Positions 32,090-45,048 of a stretch of DNA of 64,000 nucleotides are shown in pieces. The stretch's first letter is position 1. The number at the start of each line of letters is the position of its first letter. Made by a program: the position numbers and the translations under genes. Below the pieces are notes generated by a model. That model saw nothing but the letters and a program-made list of their open reading frames with translations, was not told where the DNA came from and searched no databases. Source of the DNA: Stomorhina lunata (lineage: Eukaryota; Arthropoda; Insecta; Diptera; Rhiniidae); the NCBI GenBank assembly GCA_933228675.1, contig OW121744.1:19946111-20010110 (forward strand). The letters are read 5' to 3'.

Positions 32090-34745
32090 AATTTTTAAAG
32101 AAAAAATTTTTATTTTAGCAAAAAAAAAATTTCAGAAATTTCTTTTATATGTAAGAAATTTTTCCAAAATGTCTTATTTTTCTTATTTTTACAAAAAAAA
32201 TTGAAAAATTTCTTATTTTTATAGATTTTCAAAAATTTCCTATTTTTATAGAAAATTTTTCAAAAAATTTTTCATTTTTATAGGAAATTTTTCAAAAAAT
32301 TTTCTATTTTTATAGGAAATTATTCAAAAAATTTCTATTTTCATACGAAATTTTTTAAAAAATTTCCTATTTTTATAGGAAAATTTTCAAAAAATTTCCT
32401 ATTTTTATAGGAAATTTTTCAAAAAATTTCCTATTTTTATAGGAAATTTTTCTAAAAATTTCCTACTTTTATAGGAAATTTTTCAAAAAATTTCCTACTT
32501 TTATAGGAAATTTTTCAAAAAATTTCCTATTTTTATAGGAAATTTTTCAAAAAATTTCCTATTTTTATAGGAAATTTTTCAAAAAATTTCCTATTTTTAT
32601 AGGAAATTTTTCAAAAAATTTCCTATTTTTATAGGAAATTTTTCAAAAAATTTCCTATTTTTATCGGAAATTTTTCAAAAAATTTCCTATTTTTATAGGA
32701 AATTTTTCAAAAAATTTCCTATTTTTATAGGAAATTTTTCAAAAAATTTCCTATTTTTATAGGAAATTTTTCAAAAAATTTCCTATTTTTATAGGAAATT
32801 TTTCAAAAAATTTCCTAGTTTTATAGGAAATTTTTCAAAAAATTTCCTATTTTTATAGGAAATTTTTCAAAAAATTTCCTATTTTTATAGGAAATTTTTC
32901 AAAAAATTTCCTATTTTCATAGGAAATTTTTCAAAAAATTTCCTATTTTTATAGGAAATTTTTCAAAAAATTTCCTATTTTTATAGGAAATTTTTCAAAA
33001 AATTTCCTATTTTTATAGGAAATTTTTCAAAAAATTTCCTATTTTTATAGGAAATTTTTCAAAAAATTTCCTATTTTTATAGGAAATTTTTCAAAAAATT
33101 TCCTATTTTTATAGGAAATTTTTCAAAAAATTTCCTATTTTTATAGGAAATTTTTCAAAAAATTTCCTATTTTTATAGGAAATTTTTCAAAAAATTTCCT
33201 ATTTTTATAGGAAATTTTTCAAAAAATTTCCTATTTTTATAGGAAATTTTTCAAAAAATTTCCTATTTTTATAGGAAATTTTTCAAAAAATTTCCTATTT
33301 TTATAGGAAATTTTTCAAAAAATTTCCTATTTTTATAGGAAATTTTTTAAAAAATTTCCTATTTTTATAGGAAATTTTTCAAAAAATTTCCTATTTTTAT
33401 AGGAAATTTTTCAAAAAATTTCCTATTTTTATAGGAAATTTTTCAAAAAATTTCCTATTTTTATAGGAAATTTTTCAAAAAATTTCCTATTTTTATAGGA
33501 AATTTTTCAAAAAATTTCCTATTTTTATAGGAAATTTTTCAAAAAATTTCCTATTTTTATAGGAAATTTTTCAAAAAATTTCCTATTTTTATAGGAAATT
33601 TTTCAAAAAATTTCCTATTTTTATAGGAAATTTTTCAAAAAATTTCCTATTTTTATAGGAAATTTTTCAAAAAATTTCCTATTTTTATAGGAAATTTTTC
33701 AAAAAATTTCCTATTTTTATAGGAAATTTTTCAAAAAATTTCCTATTTTTATAGGAAATTTTTCAAAAAATTTCCTATTTTTATAGGAAATTTTTCAAAA
33801 AATTTCCTATTTTTATAGGAAATTTTTCAAAAAATTTCCTATTTTAATAGGAAATTTTTCAAAAAATTTCCTATTTTAATAGGAAATTTTTCAAAAAATT
33901 TCCTATTTTTATAGGAAATTTTTCAAAAAATTTCCTATTTTTATAGGAAATTTTTCAAAAAATTTCCTATTTTTATAGGAAATTTTTCAAAAAATTTCCT
34001 ATTTTTATAGGAAATTTTTTAAAAAGTTTCCTATTTTTATAGGAAATGTTTTAAAAATTTCCTATTTTTATAGGAAATGTTTTAAAAATTTCCTATTTAT
34101 ATAGGAAATTTTTCCAAAAATTTTATATTTATATTGGAAATTTTTCAAAAATTTCTTATTTTTAGAAGAAATTTTTCAAAAATTTCTTATTTTTATAAGA
34201 AATTTTTCAAAAATTTCAGATTTCGATAAGAAATTTTTCAAAAATTTCAGATTTCGATAAGAAATTTTTCAAAAATTTCTTTTTTTTATAAGAAATTTTT
34301 TAAAAAATTTTTATTTTTATAAGAAATTTTTCAAAAATTTCTTATTTTTGATTTTTATTGGAAATTTTACGAAAATTTTTTATTCTTTTAGCCAATTTTT
34401 CAAAAATTTATTATTTTTTTTTTAAATTTCTTATTTTTATAGGATTTTTTTTTAATTTTATAGGCATTGTTTAATTTTATAGGCATTGTTTTCAGAATTT
34501 TTTTTTTTTTATAGGAAATTTTGAAAAAATTTTTCAAAATTTCTTATTTTTATAAGAAATTTTTCAAAATATTCTTATTTTAATAAAAAAAATTTCTTTG
34601 TTTTATAAGAAATTTTTCAAAATGATCTTTTTTTATAGGCATTTTTTTTAATTTATTTTTTTCATTGAAAATTTTTCAAAAATTTCTTATTTTTATACGA
34701 AATTGTTTAAATATTTTTTATTTTTTTAAGAAATTTTTCAAAAAT
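32090..34745 (+). repeat. Satellite D: 32-bp hairpin-forming tandem array
   Basis: About 51 near-identical 32-bp monomers lie between 32390 and 34030, with degenerate borders on both sides. Each unit contains a 13-bp perfect stem (aaaaatttcctat / ataggaaattttt) around a tttt loop. The next junction (ggaaattttt, ca, aaaaatttcc) forms a second inverted repeat, so the array could fold into consecutive hairpins on either strand. At the right border units shift to a ttcttatttttataagaaat variant. Confidence 0.95.
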
Positions 34746-35794
34746 CAATACCCAATTGTATAACTATTCAAAAGATTAATAAAATTTTTTCAGTTTATAT
34801 GATATAGGGTATCTCCTGATTCAACTATATCCTCGTGATTGTTGTTACTTTAGAACATGTTTTTGTTTATTCGTGCTTGTTTGCAACTTCTCTGTTTGTA
34901 TGAGTGAATCCAACAACAGCTGTGGTCGCACGCAACATGCTAATCGACCGACGACCGACAAAAAATTTCAATGAATTCAAAAACCTATAGTACCCTGTAG
35001 GTTTTATCACGTACATTGATGGCATAAATACTACATGTGTTAGTAATAAATTTTTTTACTTTTGGGATTTTTATTATCAACCCCTAACATTAGCCGCAGG
35101 CAATAAAACAAATTGGGAGTTACTAAAAGTAATTCTGTGTCTTAAGTACATACTTTGAGAAATTATTTTGTTTGTACTGCAGGGCTTATATATAAGTAAG
35201 TATTTGAATTCAGCGATATTTGTTCACATTTGTGTTTGTAATACAGCTTTAGATGATTGGATTTGTTTAACAAAATTCTCCAAAAGCAGTGCTTCAACAG
35301 TTTTCTGGTTTGTTTTTCAAACTTCGGCTAAAAGGGTTTGAAAAAATATCCTGTTGTTCACTAAAAAATGTAATAGCTTGTTACAATTTTCGTTTTGGAA
35401 TTAAAAGTACTAATATTGAACATATATGATTAAAATTTAAAAATTTAAACTCATTTAAATAGAAGACAACAAAAATATGTCTCACTCGTTTTTCAGATTT
35501 TGTTTGAACTCTACCTGTGCTATCTTAATTAGTCCCTTAATCTAATAAATATATAAAATAAATAAATTTATTGAGTTACATCCTTAGTTAGTTTATTAAT
35601 GCCCATAGAAATGTTAAATATTAGTCGAATTTTAAAATAAATTTTATCTTAATTGGATTATAAATACATTTGCATACTTAAACAATTTGACACTTCCAAA
35701 TGGTTTTTTACAATTACATATTTGCAATTTAGGTGTAAAGTTTGGAAACGAAAGGAAATTTAAATTTTTAAAATACAATTTTTAAGTCCCTCGA
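34746..35794. other. Spacer, moderate complexity
   Basis: No gene is recognised. The patch 34850-34960 is less AT-rich. aaaaccta and taggtttt form a small inverted repeat near 34979-35004. Confidence 0.5.
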
Positions 35795-37680
35795 ATAATA
35801 GAAAAATTTTTCAAAAATTTCCAGTTTTTATAGGAAATTTTTTAAAAATTTCTTATTTTTATAGGAAATTTTTTAAAAATTTCTTATTTTTATAGGAAAT
35901 TTTTTAAAAATTTCTTATTTTTATAGGAAATTTTTTAAAAATTTCTTATTTTTATAGGAAAAATTTCAAAAATTTCTTATTTTTATAGGAAAATTTTTAA
36001 AAATTTCTTATTTTTATAGGAAAATTTTCAAAAATTTCTTATTTTTATAGAAAATTTTTCAAAAATTTCTTATTTTTATAGGAAAATTTTCAAAAAATTC
36101 TTATTTTTATAGGAAATTTAAAAAAAATTCTTATTTGTATAAGAAATTTTTCAAAAATTTCTTATTTTTATAGGAAACTTTTCAAACATTTTTTATTTTT
36201 ATTTTTAAATTTCTTATTTTTATTGGAAATGTTTCAAAAATTTCTTATTTTAATATGAAATTTTTCAAAAATTTCTTATTGTTAAAAGAAAACTTTTCAA
36301 AAATTTCTTATTTTTATTGGAAATGTTTCAAAAATTTCTTATTTTCATAGGAAATTTTTTAAAAACTTCTTATTTTTATAGGAAATTTTACAAAAATTTC
36401 TGATTTTTATAAGATATTTTTCAAACATTTCTTATTTTTATACGAAATTCTTCAAAAAATTTTTTATTTCTATAGGAAATTTTTTAAAAATTTCTAATTT
36501 TTGTAGGAAATTTTTCAAAAATTTCTTACTTTTGTAGGAAGTTTTCAAAAATTTCTTATTTTTATAGGAAATTTTTCAAAAAATTCTTATTTTGATAGGA
36601 AATTTTTCAAAAATTTCTTATTTTTATAGCAAATTTTTCAAAAAATTTCTAATTTTGTAGGAAATTTTTCAAAAATTTCTTATTTTTATAGGAAATCTTT
36701 GAAAATTTGCTTTTTTAGAGGAATATTTTTAAAAGATTACTTATTTTTATAGCAAATGTTTTAAAAATTTCTTATTTTTATAGGAAATTTTTGAAAAATT
36801 TCTTATATTTATAGGAATTTTTTCAAAAATTTCTTATATTTATAGGAAATTTTTCAAAAATTTTTTATTTTTATAGGAAATTTTTCAAAAATTTCCTATT
36901 TTTATAGGAAATTTTTTAGAAATTTATTATTTTTGTACGAAATTTTTCAAAAATTTCTTATCTTTATAAGATATTTTTTAAAAATTTCTTATTTTTATAG
37001 GAATTTTTTCAAAATTTTTATAGGAAATTTTTCAAAAATTTCCTATTTTTAAAGGAAATTTTTCAAAATTTCTTACTTTTATAGGAAATTTTTTACAAGG
37101 AAATTTTTTATATGAAATATTTTAAAAAGTTCTTATTTTTATAGGAAAATTTTCAAAAATTTCCTATTTTTATAGGAAATTTTTCAAAAATTTCCTATTT
37201 TTATATGAAATTTTTCTTATTTTTATAAGAAATTTTTCAAAAATTTCTTATTTTAAAAGGACATTTTTTTTAAATTTCTTTGTTTTATAGGAAATTTTTC
37301 AAAGATTCTTACTTTATAGGAAATTTGTCAAAAAATTCTTATTTTTATAGGAAATTTTTCAAAAATTCTTTCGTTTATAGGAAACTTTTTACAAGGAAAT
37401 TTTTTATATGAAATATTTTAAAAAGTTCTTATTTTTATAGGAAATTTTTCAAAATTTTCTTATTTGTTGGAATTTTGTTTTTAAATTTCTATTTTTAGAA
37501 ATTTTTTTTTAAATTTCTAATTTTTATAGGAAATTTTTAAAAAATTTATTTTTTTTATATTAATTTTTTTTTCGTCTTTTTATAGAAAATTTTTAAAAAT
37601 TTATTATTTTTAAAGGAAATTTTTCCAAAATATTTTGTTCTTATAGGAAATTTGTCAAAAATTTTCTAGTTTTATACATG
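35795..37680 (+). repeat. Degenerate ~31-bp satellite related to satellite D
   Basis: About 60 units of tttttataggaaattttt plus caaaaatttctta with many substitutions and length changes. The same hairpin architecture is visible in the best units (35850-36060). It looks like an older relative of the homogeneous array at 32390-34030. Confidence 0.88.
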
Positions 37681-38651
37681 ATCCAATATATTATATTAGG
37701 TATAGTCTAATATACAACCGCACTCTTTAGTATAATTAATTATCAAAGGCCTTATTGTAGTCCAATGTCAAATTTTCATATCATCTTATACGGCATATTT
37801 TTATTTAGTTGTATCTTAGAATAAAGTATTGTTATACTACCAATAACTTAACCCAAAAACTGTGAAACTTAGTTTGTTACCAACCTTTGTTATATGGTTG
37901 TGTATAACGATCTTTGTTTTTCTGATTTTAAAACATTTACAATACAAACGCATTCACGTGTAAAATTTAATTATGCAAAATATAAAATTTTCATGCAACA
38001 CAGACACACACACACAATCAATACTTTTAACTATTAAAGTAAATATTCAATGAGATACAAAAAGTTTAAATATACCCAGCAAAAAAAGAAAATAAATAAA
38101 TATACCAATTTTGAACTCCTTTTAAAATACTACTAATAGTCCTTAAAAATAGCTTATATATGAAAATTTGTATTTATAAACAGGAGTTTTTGAATGTCTA
38201 GAAATGGTCTACTACAGTTCAGCTAATCCCTATTTTATCGGCTTCTGATACTTTATATCATTCTTATTATTACATAAATAATTTAAATCTGCTTTTAAAT
38301 TCAATCCAAATGTTTAATTTAAAGGAAATCTTTTTAATGGTTTTGAACATATTCTCTGGGTTATTTTAATGCAGGTAAAATTTAATGGCTTTACTTTATG
38401 TGAGCGAGTGTTAGTGTGTACAATTTTATACTACAAACTTATTTCTTTTGTTTTTTTTTTTTTTTTGGTTTGGTGTATTAAATCAAATGTCCTTTTTTAT
38501 TTAAAAACAATATTTTTCGTATTTTATGGGTTTTTTATTTATTTACTTAATAAAAATATTATTTTCATATTAAAAAAATTCTTATATACTCGTATATATA
38601 AATGTTCAGTTTTAGTCACCACGAGATGGTGTGGGTATTATAGGATTGTGT

Positions 38652-38688
<37 letters not shown>

Positions 38689-39479
38689 ATTTTTGGATAA
38701 TGAAATTAATAAATAAAACTTGATATTTTTATCACGTTTCGTTGAAGTACTGCAAAAACATTTCTGAGTAATGTAAATATAAATATTAATTTATGATACA
38801 TATGAAAAGGAAAAAAGTTTTTATGAAAATTATGAAAAAAAAATTGATTATAATTTTTTTATTAAAGTAGTTCTTCTTTAATAACTGTTTAATTTAGTTT
38901 TATTTGCATATTTACTTAGTTTTATTTAAGTTGATAAGCTAAATTAGCACGTGGTCTTTATCGAGCCAATTTCGAGTCACTGTTTGGTGCTGCTTGTAAA
39001 GTGGGGGCATTATTGCCCCCTTTTTTGGAAAATTATTATGGCGCAACCATTACGGTTTGTAGGGACAAAGCTTTAATCTAAAAGGAAATAACAAAAGGAA
39101 ATAACTTTATCTAGTATATAGTTTAGGAAATATCAGTAAATTAAAAAAGCTTTACAGAATTCAGTGTTTTCGTTTTTCTTTGGACAAAAACATAGTTGGC
39201 TCGGTTTTGCTCGGTGCTTCCACTATAACCAAGTGGAAGTCGAAAATTTCTTCTTTAGATTGAGTGAAAAAAATTCACCAAAATATACCGATCGTGGAAC
39301 AAAGTTCAAAGTTTTTTAAAAAACGTCACATTAATGCTTACGCATAATTTAAGCAAAAAGTGTTGCAGTCATTTAGGCGTAAATTTTTTTTTCTTTCTAT
39401 TGGACCAACACTCAGGGTATGATTCTTACGTATGCATTTTGATGGAACTAGGTTGTGGTAAGGAGGATACTAGGTTGTG
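37681..39479. other. AT-rich spacer with (ta)n and a GC hairpin
   Basis: No gene is recognised. A dinucleotide ta run lies at about 38654-38684. A 7-bp GC-rich hairpin (gggggca / tgccccc, loop ttat) lies at 39003-39020. Three short direct repeats of aggttgtgg-aagga lie at 39450-39515. Confidence 0.55.
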
Positions 39480-39860
39480 GGAAGGAGGATAGAGGGTACT
39501 AGGTTGTGGGAAGGATATTCGATTTGAACCTTTGGATATCATAACTAGAGGGGAAGATTAAAGCAGGAAGTTTATTCTACATTCGTGCTGTACAAGGGCT
39601 ATAAAACGAGTTTTCTCTATAGTGCCTCGTGCAATGTACTGGAAAAGGGATGAGCCCTTGTTGAATTGCGTGTGCTACGAAGAAATGTACGGGTTTCTGG
39701 AACAAGATCTCTAATTTCGTTTGAACATATGCCATTGTAGTAGTGATAGAACCTTGAAACGCAACCCACATTACAACGATGCTCCAATGAGTTGGTAGAG
39801 CTCTTTGTTGGATAAACTAATAGATATGAGCCGTATTTAATTTAATTTTGTTGAGAATTC
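39480..39860 (-). pseudogene. Non-LTR retrotransposon reverse-transcriptase C-terminus relic
   Basis: On the minus strand one frame reads TNSLEHRCNVGCVSRFYHYY, then NGICSNEIRDLVPETRTFLR. After a frameshift near 39650 a second frame reads HYRENSFYSPCTARM, a stop, and NKLPALIFPSSYDIQRFKSN. This order (SLEHRxNVGCVSxFYxYYNG, then RENSF...R, NxLPAxxFP, YDxQxFKSN) is characteristic of the last part of jockey/CR1-type retrotransposon ORF2. The frameshift and internal stop make it a dead fragment. Confidence 0.7.
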
Positions 39861-39999
39861 CGGCTTATACCTTGAGATCAAAAATAAGTGAATAATGAGG
39901 GTCCAAGCCAGGTATTTTAAAGAATCAAGGTATCTCAACCAAAATATCTCAAGCAAAAAAAGTATAACTATTTCTTGGATGAATTTAAAAATTAGAAAT
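39861..39999. other. Short AT-rich gap
   Basis: Unremarkable sequence between the retrotransposon relic and the 12-bp satellite. Confidence 0.4.
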
Positions 40000-42900
40000 T
40001 AAGATGAAAAATAGACTAAGACATAGACTAAGACATAGACTAAGACATAAACTAAGACATAGACTAAGACATATGCTAAGACATAGACTAAGATATAGAC
40101 TAAGATATAGACTACACACAGACTAAGACATAGACTAAGACATAGAATAAGACATAGACTAAGATAAAGACTAAGACATCGACTAAGACATAGACTAAGA
40201 TATAGACTAAGACATAGGCTAAGACATAGTCTAAGACGTAGACTAAGACATAGACTAAGACATAGACTAAGACATAGACTAAGAAATAGACTAAGACATA
40301 GACTTAGACATAGACTAAGATATAGACTAAGACTAAGACATAGACTAAGACAGAGACTAAGACATAGACTAAGACATAGACTAAGACATAGACTAAGACA
40401 TAGACTAAGGCATAGACTAAGACATAGACTAAGACGTAGACTAAGACATAGACTAAGACATAGACTCAGACATAGACTAAGAAATAGACTAAGACATAGA
40501 CTTAGACATAGACTAAGATATAGACTAAGACATAGACTAAGACTGAGACTAAGACATAGACTAAGACATAGACTAAGACATAGACTAAGATATAGACTAA
40601 GATATCGACTACACATAGACTAAGACATAGACTAAGACATAGAATAAGACATAGACTAAGACAAAGACTAAGACATCGACTAAGACATAGACTAAGATAT
40701 AAACTAAGATATAGACTAAGACATAGAGTAAAACATAGACTAAGACATAGAGTAAGACATAAACTAAGACATAGACTAAGACATAGACTAAGACTAAGAC
40801 TAAGACTAAGACTAAGACTAAGACTAAGACTAAGACTAAGACTAAGACTAAGACTAAGACTAAGACTAAGACTAAGACTAAGACTAAGACTAAGACTAAG
40901 ACTAAGACTAAGACTAAGACTAAGACTAAGACTAAGACTAAGACTAAGACTAAGACTAAGACTAAGACTAAGACTAAGACTAAGACTAAGACTAAGACTA
41001 AGACTAAGACTAAGACTAAGACTAAGACTAAGACTAAGACTAAGACTAAGACTAAGACTAAGACTAAGACTAAGACTAAGACTAAGACTAAGACTAAGAC
41101 TAAGACTAAGACTAAGACTAAGACTAAGACTAAGACTAAGACTAAGACTAAGACTAAGACTAAGACTAAGACTAAGACTAAGACTAAGACTAAGACTAAG
41201 ACTAAGACTAAGACTAAGACTAAGACTAAGACTAAGACTAAGACTAAGACTAAGACTAAGACTAAGACTAAGACTAAGACTAAGACTAAGACTAAGACTA
41301 AGACTAAGACTAAGACTAAGACTAAGACTAAGACTAAGACTAAGACTAAGACTAAGACTAAGACTAAGACTAAGACTAAGACTAAGACTAAGACTAAGAC
41401 TAAGACTAAGACTAAGACTAAGACTAAGACTAAGACTAAGACTAAGACTAAGACTAAGACTAAGACTAAGACTAAGACTAAGACTAAGACTAAGACTAAG
41501 ACTAAGACTAAGACTAAGACTAAGACTAAGACTAAGACTAAGACTAAGACTAAGACTAAGACTAAGACTAAGACTAAGACTAAGACTAAGACTAAGACTA
41601 AGACTAAGACTAAGACTAAGACTAAGACTAAGACTAAGACTAAGACTAAGACTAAGACTAAGACTAAGACTAAGACTAAGACTAAGACTAAGACTAAGAC
41701 TAAGACTAAGACTAAGACTAAGACTAAGACTAAGACTAAGACTAAGACTAAGACTAAGACTAAGACTAAGACTAAGACTAAGACTAAGACTAAGACTAAG
41801 ACTAAGACTAAGACTAAGACTAAGACTAAGACTAAGACTAAGACTAAGACTAAGACTAAGACTAAGACTAAGACTAAGACTAAGACTAAGACTAAGACTA
41901 AGACTAAGACTAAGACTAAGACTAAGACTAAGACTAAGACTAAGACTAAGACTAAGACTAAGACTAAGACTAAGACTAAGACTAAGACTAAGACTAAGAC
42001 TAAGACTAAGACTAAGACTAAGACTAAGACTAAGACTAAGACTAAGACTAAGACTAAGACTAAGACTAAGACTAAGACTAAGACTAAGACTAAGACTAAG
42101 ACTAAGACTAAGACTAAGACTAAGACTAAGACTAAGACTAAGACTAAGACTAAGACTAAGACTAAGACTAAGACATATGCTAAGACATAGACTAAGATAT
42201 AGACTAAGATATAGACTACACATAGACTAAGACATAGAATAAGACATAGACTAAGATAAAGACTAAGACATCGACTAAGACATAGACTAAGATATAGACT
42301 AAGACATAGGCTTAGACATAGTCTAAGACGTAGACTAAGACATAGACTAAGACATAAACTAAGACATAGACTAAGAAATAGACTAAGACATAGACTTAGA
42401 CATAGACTTAGACATAGACTAAGATATAGACTAAGACTAAGACATAGACTAAGACAGAGACTAAGACATAGACTAAGACATAGACTAAGACATAGACTAA
42501 GACATAGACTAAGACATAGACTAAGACATAGACTAAGACATAGTCTAAGACGTATGCTAAGACATAGACTAAGACATAGACTAAGACATAGACTAAGAAA
42601 TAGACTAAGACATAGACTTAGACATAGACTAAGATATAGACATAGACTAAGACATAGAGTAAGACATAAACTAAGACATAGACTAAGACATATGCTAAGA
42701 CATAGACTAAGATATAGACTAAGATATAGACTGCACATAGACTAAGACATAGACTAAGACATAGAATAAGACATAGACTAAGACAAAGGCTAAGACATCG
42801 ACTAAGACATAGACGAAGATATAAACTAAGACATAGACTAAGACATAGAGTAAAATATAGACTAAGACATAGAGTAAGACATAAACTAAGACATAGACTA

Positions 42901-43330
42901 AGACATAGACTAAGACTAAGACATATGCTAAGACATAGACTAAGATATAGACTAAGATATAGACTACACATAGACTAAGACATAGAATAAGACATAGACT
43001 AAGACAAAGACTAAGACATCGACTAAGACATAGACTAAGATATAGACTAAGACGTAGGCTAAGACATAGTCTAAGACGTAGACTAAGACATAGACTAAGA
43101 CATAGACTAAGACATAGACTAAGACATAGACTAAGACATAGACTAATAAATAGACTAAGATATAGACTTAGACATAGACTAAGATATAGACTAAGACTAA
43201 GACATAGACTAAGACATAGACTAAGACATAGACTAAGACATAGACTAAGACATACACTAAGACATATATCAAGGCATAGACTAAGAAATAGATTAAGACA
43301 TAGACTATGACATAGACTTACGCATTAACT
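40000..43330 (+). repeat. 12-bp satellite array 1 (actaagacatag)
   Basis: The monomer is two related hexamers, actaag and acatag. Point variants are frequent (aagatatag, aagacgtag, aagaaatag). A marker unit, tagactacacatagac, recurs at about 40106, 40611, 42217, 42731 and 42961, which reveals duplicated blocks of about 230-515 bp. Very long open frames on the minus strand (LSLCLSLC...) result from the period being a multiple of 3. Confidence 0.95.
40787..42174 (+). repeat. Perfect (actaag)n hexamer block, ~231 copies
   Basis: 1,388 bp of uninterrupted gactaa repeats inside array 1, with no variant visible. The flanking 12-mers are heterogeneous, so the block must be a recent expansion of one half of the 12-mer. 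A read-assembly artefact of length is possible. Confidence 0.95.
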
Positions 43331-44297
43331 TAACATTAGTCATAGATTGATATTAAGACTTATTACATAGCCTTAAAAAATAAGTGACTTATTTTGTTCT
43401 TAGAAATAACGCCATTATTTTAAAAATTTTAGGTAATTTATTTTTAAAACATAATAAAAAATCTCCCAAAAAATCACGTCAAATTATTAAATTAATCACA
43501 GCAAAATTTGCTTAAGCAGTTAAGTAACAAACGTGCTTATTTATGGGATTATTATTATTTTTTTTTTAGAGTTTTTCTATATTTCAATATTAAAATTTTC
43601 GTTTGGCTCTCAGCCACATTTGGTGGACGGTCATTCATTATTCATAATTAAAATGTATAAAATTCGTATAAAGGCGAAATCTCAAACCGACATCATCAGG
43701 TACCGTGACATTCCATGAACAGGAGAAAACAAACCTTATCCGACCGACATTTGAATGTAATTATATGAGATTTAAGTTAAAATATACAGTTTTTGAAATG
43801 AAAAGTATGTTACAGGATACACTTGAAAAAAAAGTATGCTGTAACAGTGTATTAGTGTATGACATTGGTAAATTTTGTAGGTATTTTTAATAAAAGATCA
43901 GTTCACTGGGCAAAAATTTTTAAACTCTGTTAGACATAAATATCCAGATTTATAAATTTGTAGAAAATATTTACATAAGTTATTTTTTTTCAATGTTATC
44001 CTCAGCTTCTTACAAGCCAAATTGAAGAAATAGTTGATGGAAATCACCTGAACGTATGAGTTTTAAAAAATATATTGCGTTTATTATCCGCCCAGTTGTA
44101 CTCTTATTCAGAAAGAACAAGTAAGAATGTAAAAACCACATACATATGTATGTACTTAAATTCTAATAAAAAACTTTCACAAATACGCAATCAATTGCAA
44201 AGTAGCACATTTTTCAACTCTATAATCTTAAACCATTTGAGCTTCCAAAAGTTAAGATCTAAAAATTTTACCTAGGGATAAAATAATAAAAAAAAAC
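43331..44297. other. AT-rich spacer
   Basis: No gene is recognised. Two overlapping short frames at 43533-43890 have no domain or codon bias to support them. Confidence 0.5.
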
Positions 44298-45048
44298 ACA
44301 AGTAAGAAAGTGCTATAGTCGGTCTAGCCCGACCATACGATACCCTTCACCAATAAGGTCAAAGGTGTTCTTTTTCCTGTATAAAGGCAAATATTTGCTA
44401 AATTTTGCCATCATACAAACATTTTCTCAAAACTTATATACTTAAGCTATTTCCATCATTGGACTTATATGAAAGCTAGGGTCAAATATTGACTGATTAT
44501 CTCGAAATTTTTCAAATTGATTACAGTTGTTACAAAAATTATGTATACAAAAAATTCTCATTATCTTTAGATTTACGAGAGTTTAGTGATTTTCGTCTCA
44601 TTTAGTGCTTTTTGACAGAAGAGTTTGTATGGGAGCTATGGACAAATGTGGACCGATTTTTGGTACAGAGATTTAACTTTACATAAGCGGTATTTAGTTT
44701 AAATTTTATGAAAAAATATTGATATTTGTGGCCAATATATCAATTCCACAAAGTGGGAGGTACCATAAATATTTGAACGATTTTAATCAATTTCAATAGC
44801 CATGGTCCCACTATCAAAAAAAAATGATCTGTGCCAAATTTTATCAAATTATCTTTAGAGTTGCGACCTACATGGAGGTCCAGCCAGCCGCCAAGACGGA
44901 CGGACGGACACAAAAAGTAAATCGACACAGAAAGTGATTCTATTCTATTGGTATACTAAAAGGTGGGTCTAGACAAATATTTCTATGCGTTACATACATC
45001 AGCACAAACTTATAATACCCTTTCCACCTATGGTGGTGAAGGGTATAA
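44298..45048 (+). mobile_element. Dispersed element with inverted ends, copy 2
   Basis: It aligns end to end with 28202-28954: acaagtaagaaagtgctata, agtcggtctagcccgacc, atacccttcacca, gacggacggacggac and the right end gtggtgaagggtat. Small indels separate the copies. Same orientation as copy 1, no ORF. Confidence 0.75.

Noticed and set aside
32390..34030. Possible CRISPR-like array
   Set aside because: There are no unique spacers between repeats; it is a simple head-to-tail satellite in a eukaryotic context.
38369..38716. 115-codon frame rich in F, Y and I ending in an IYIY run
   Set aside because: Composition reflects poly-T and the (ta)n microsatellite, not a gene.
39003..39029. GC hairpin followed by six T, like a bacterial terminator
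   Set aside because: The DNA is clearly eukaryotic and no transcription unit ends there.
40502..42738. Long minus-strand frames of 573 and 709 codons (LS and LV repeats)
   Set aside because: Products of the hexamer and 12-mer arrays, overlapping in different frames over the same DNA.
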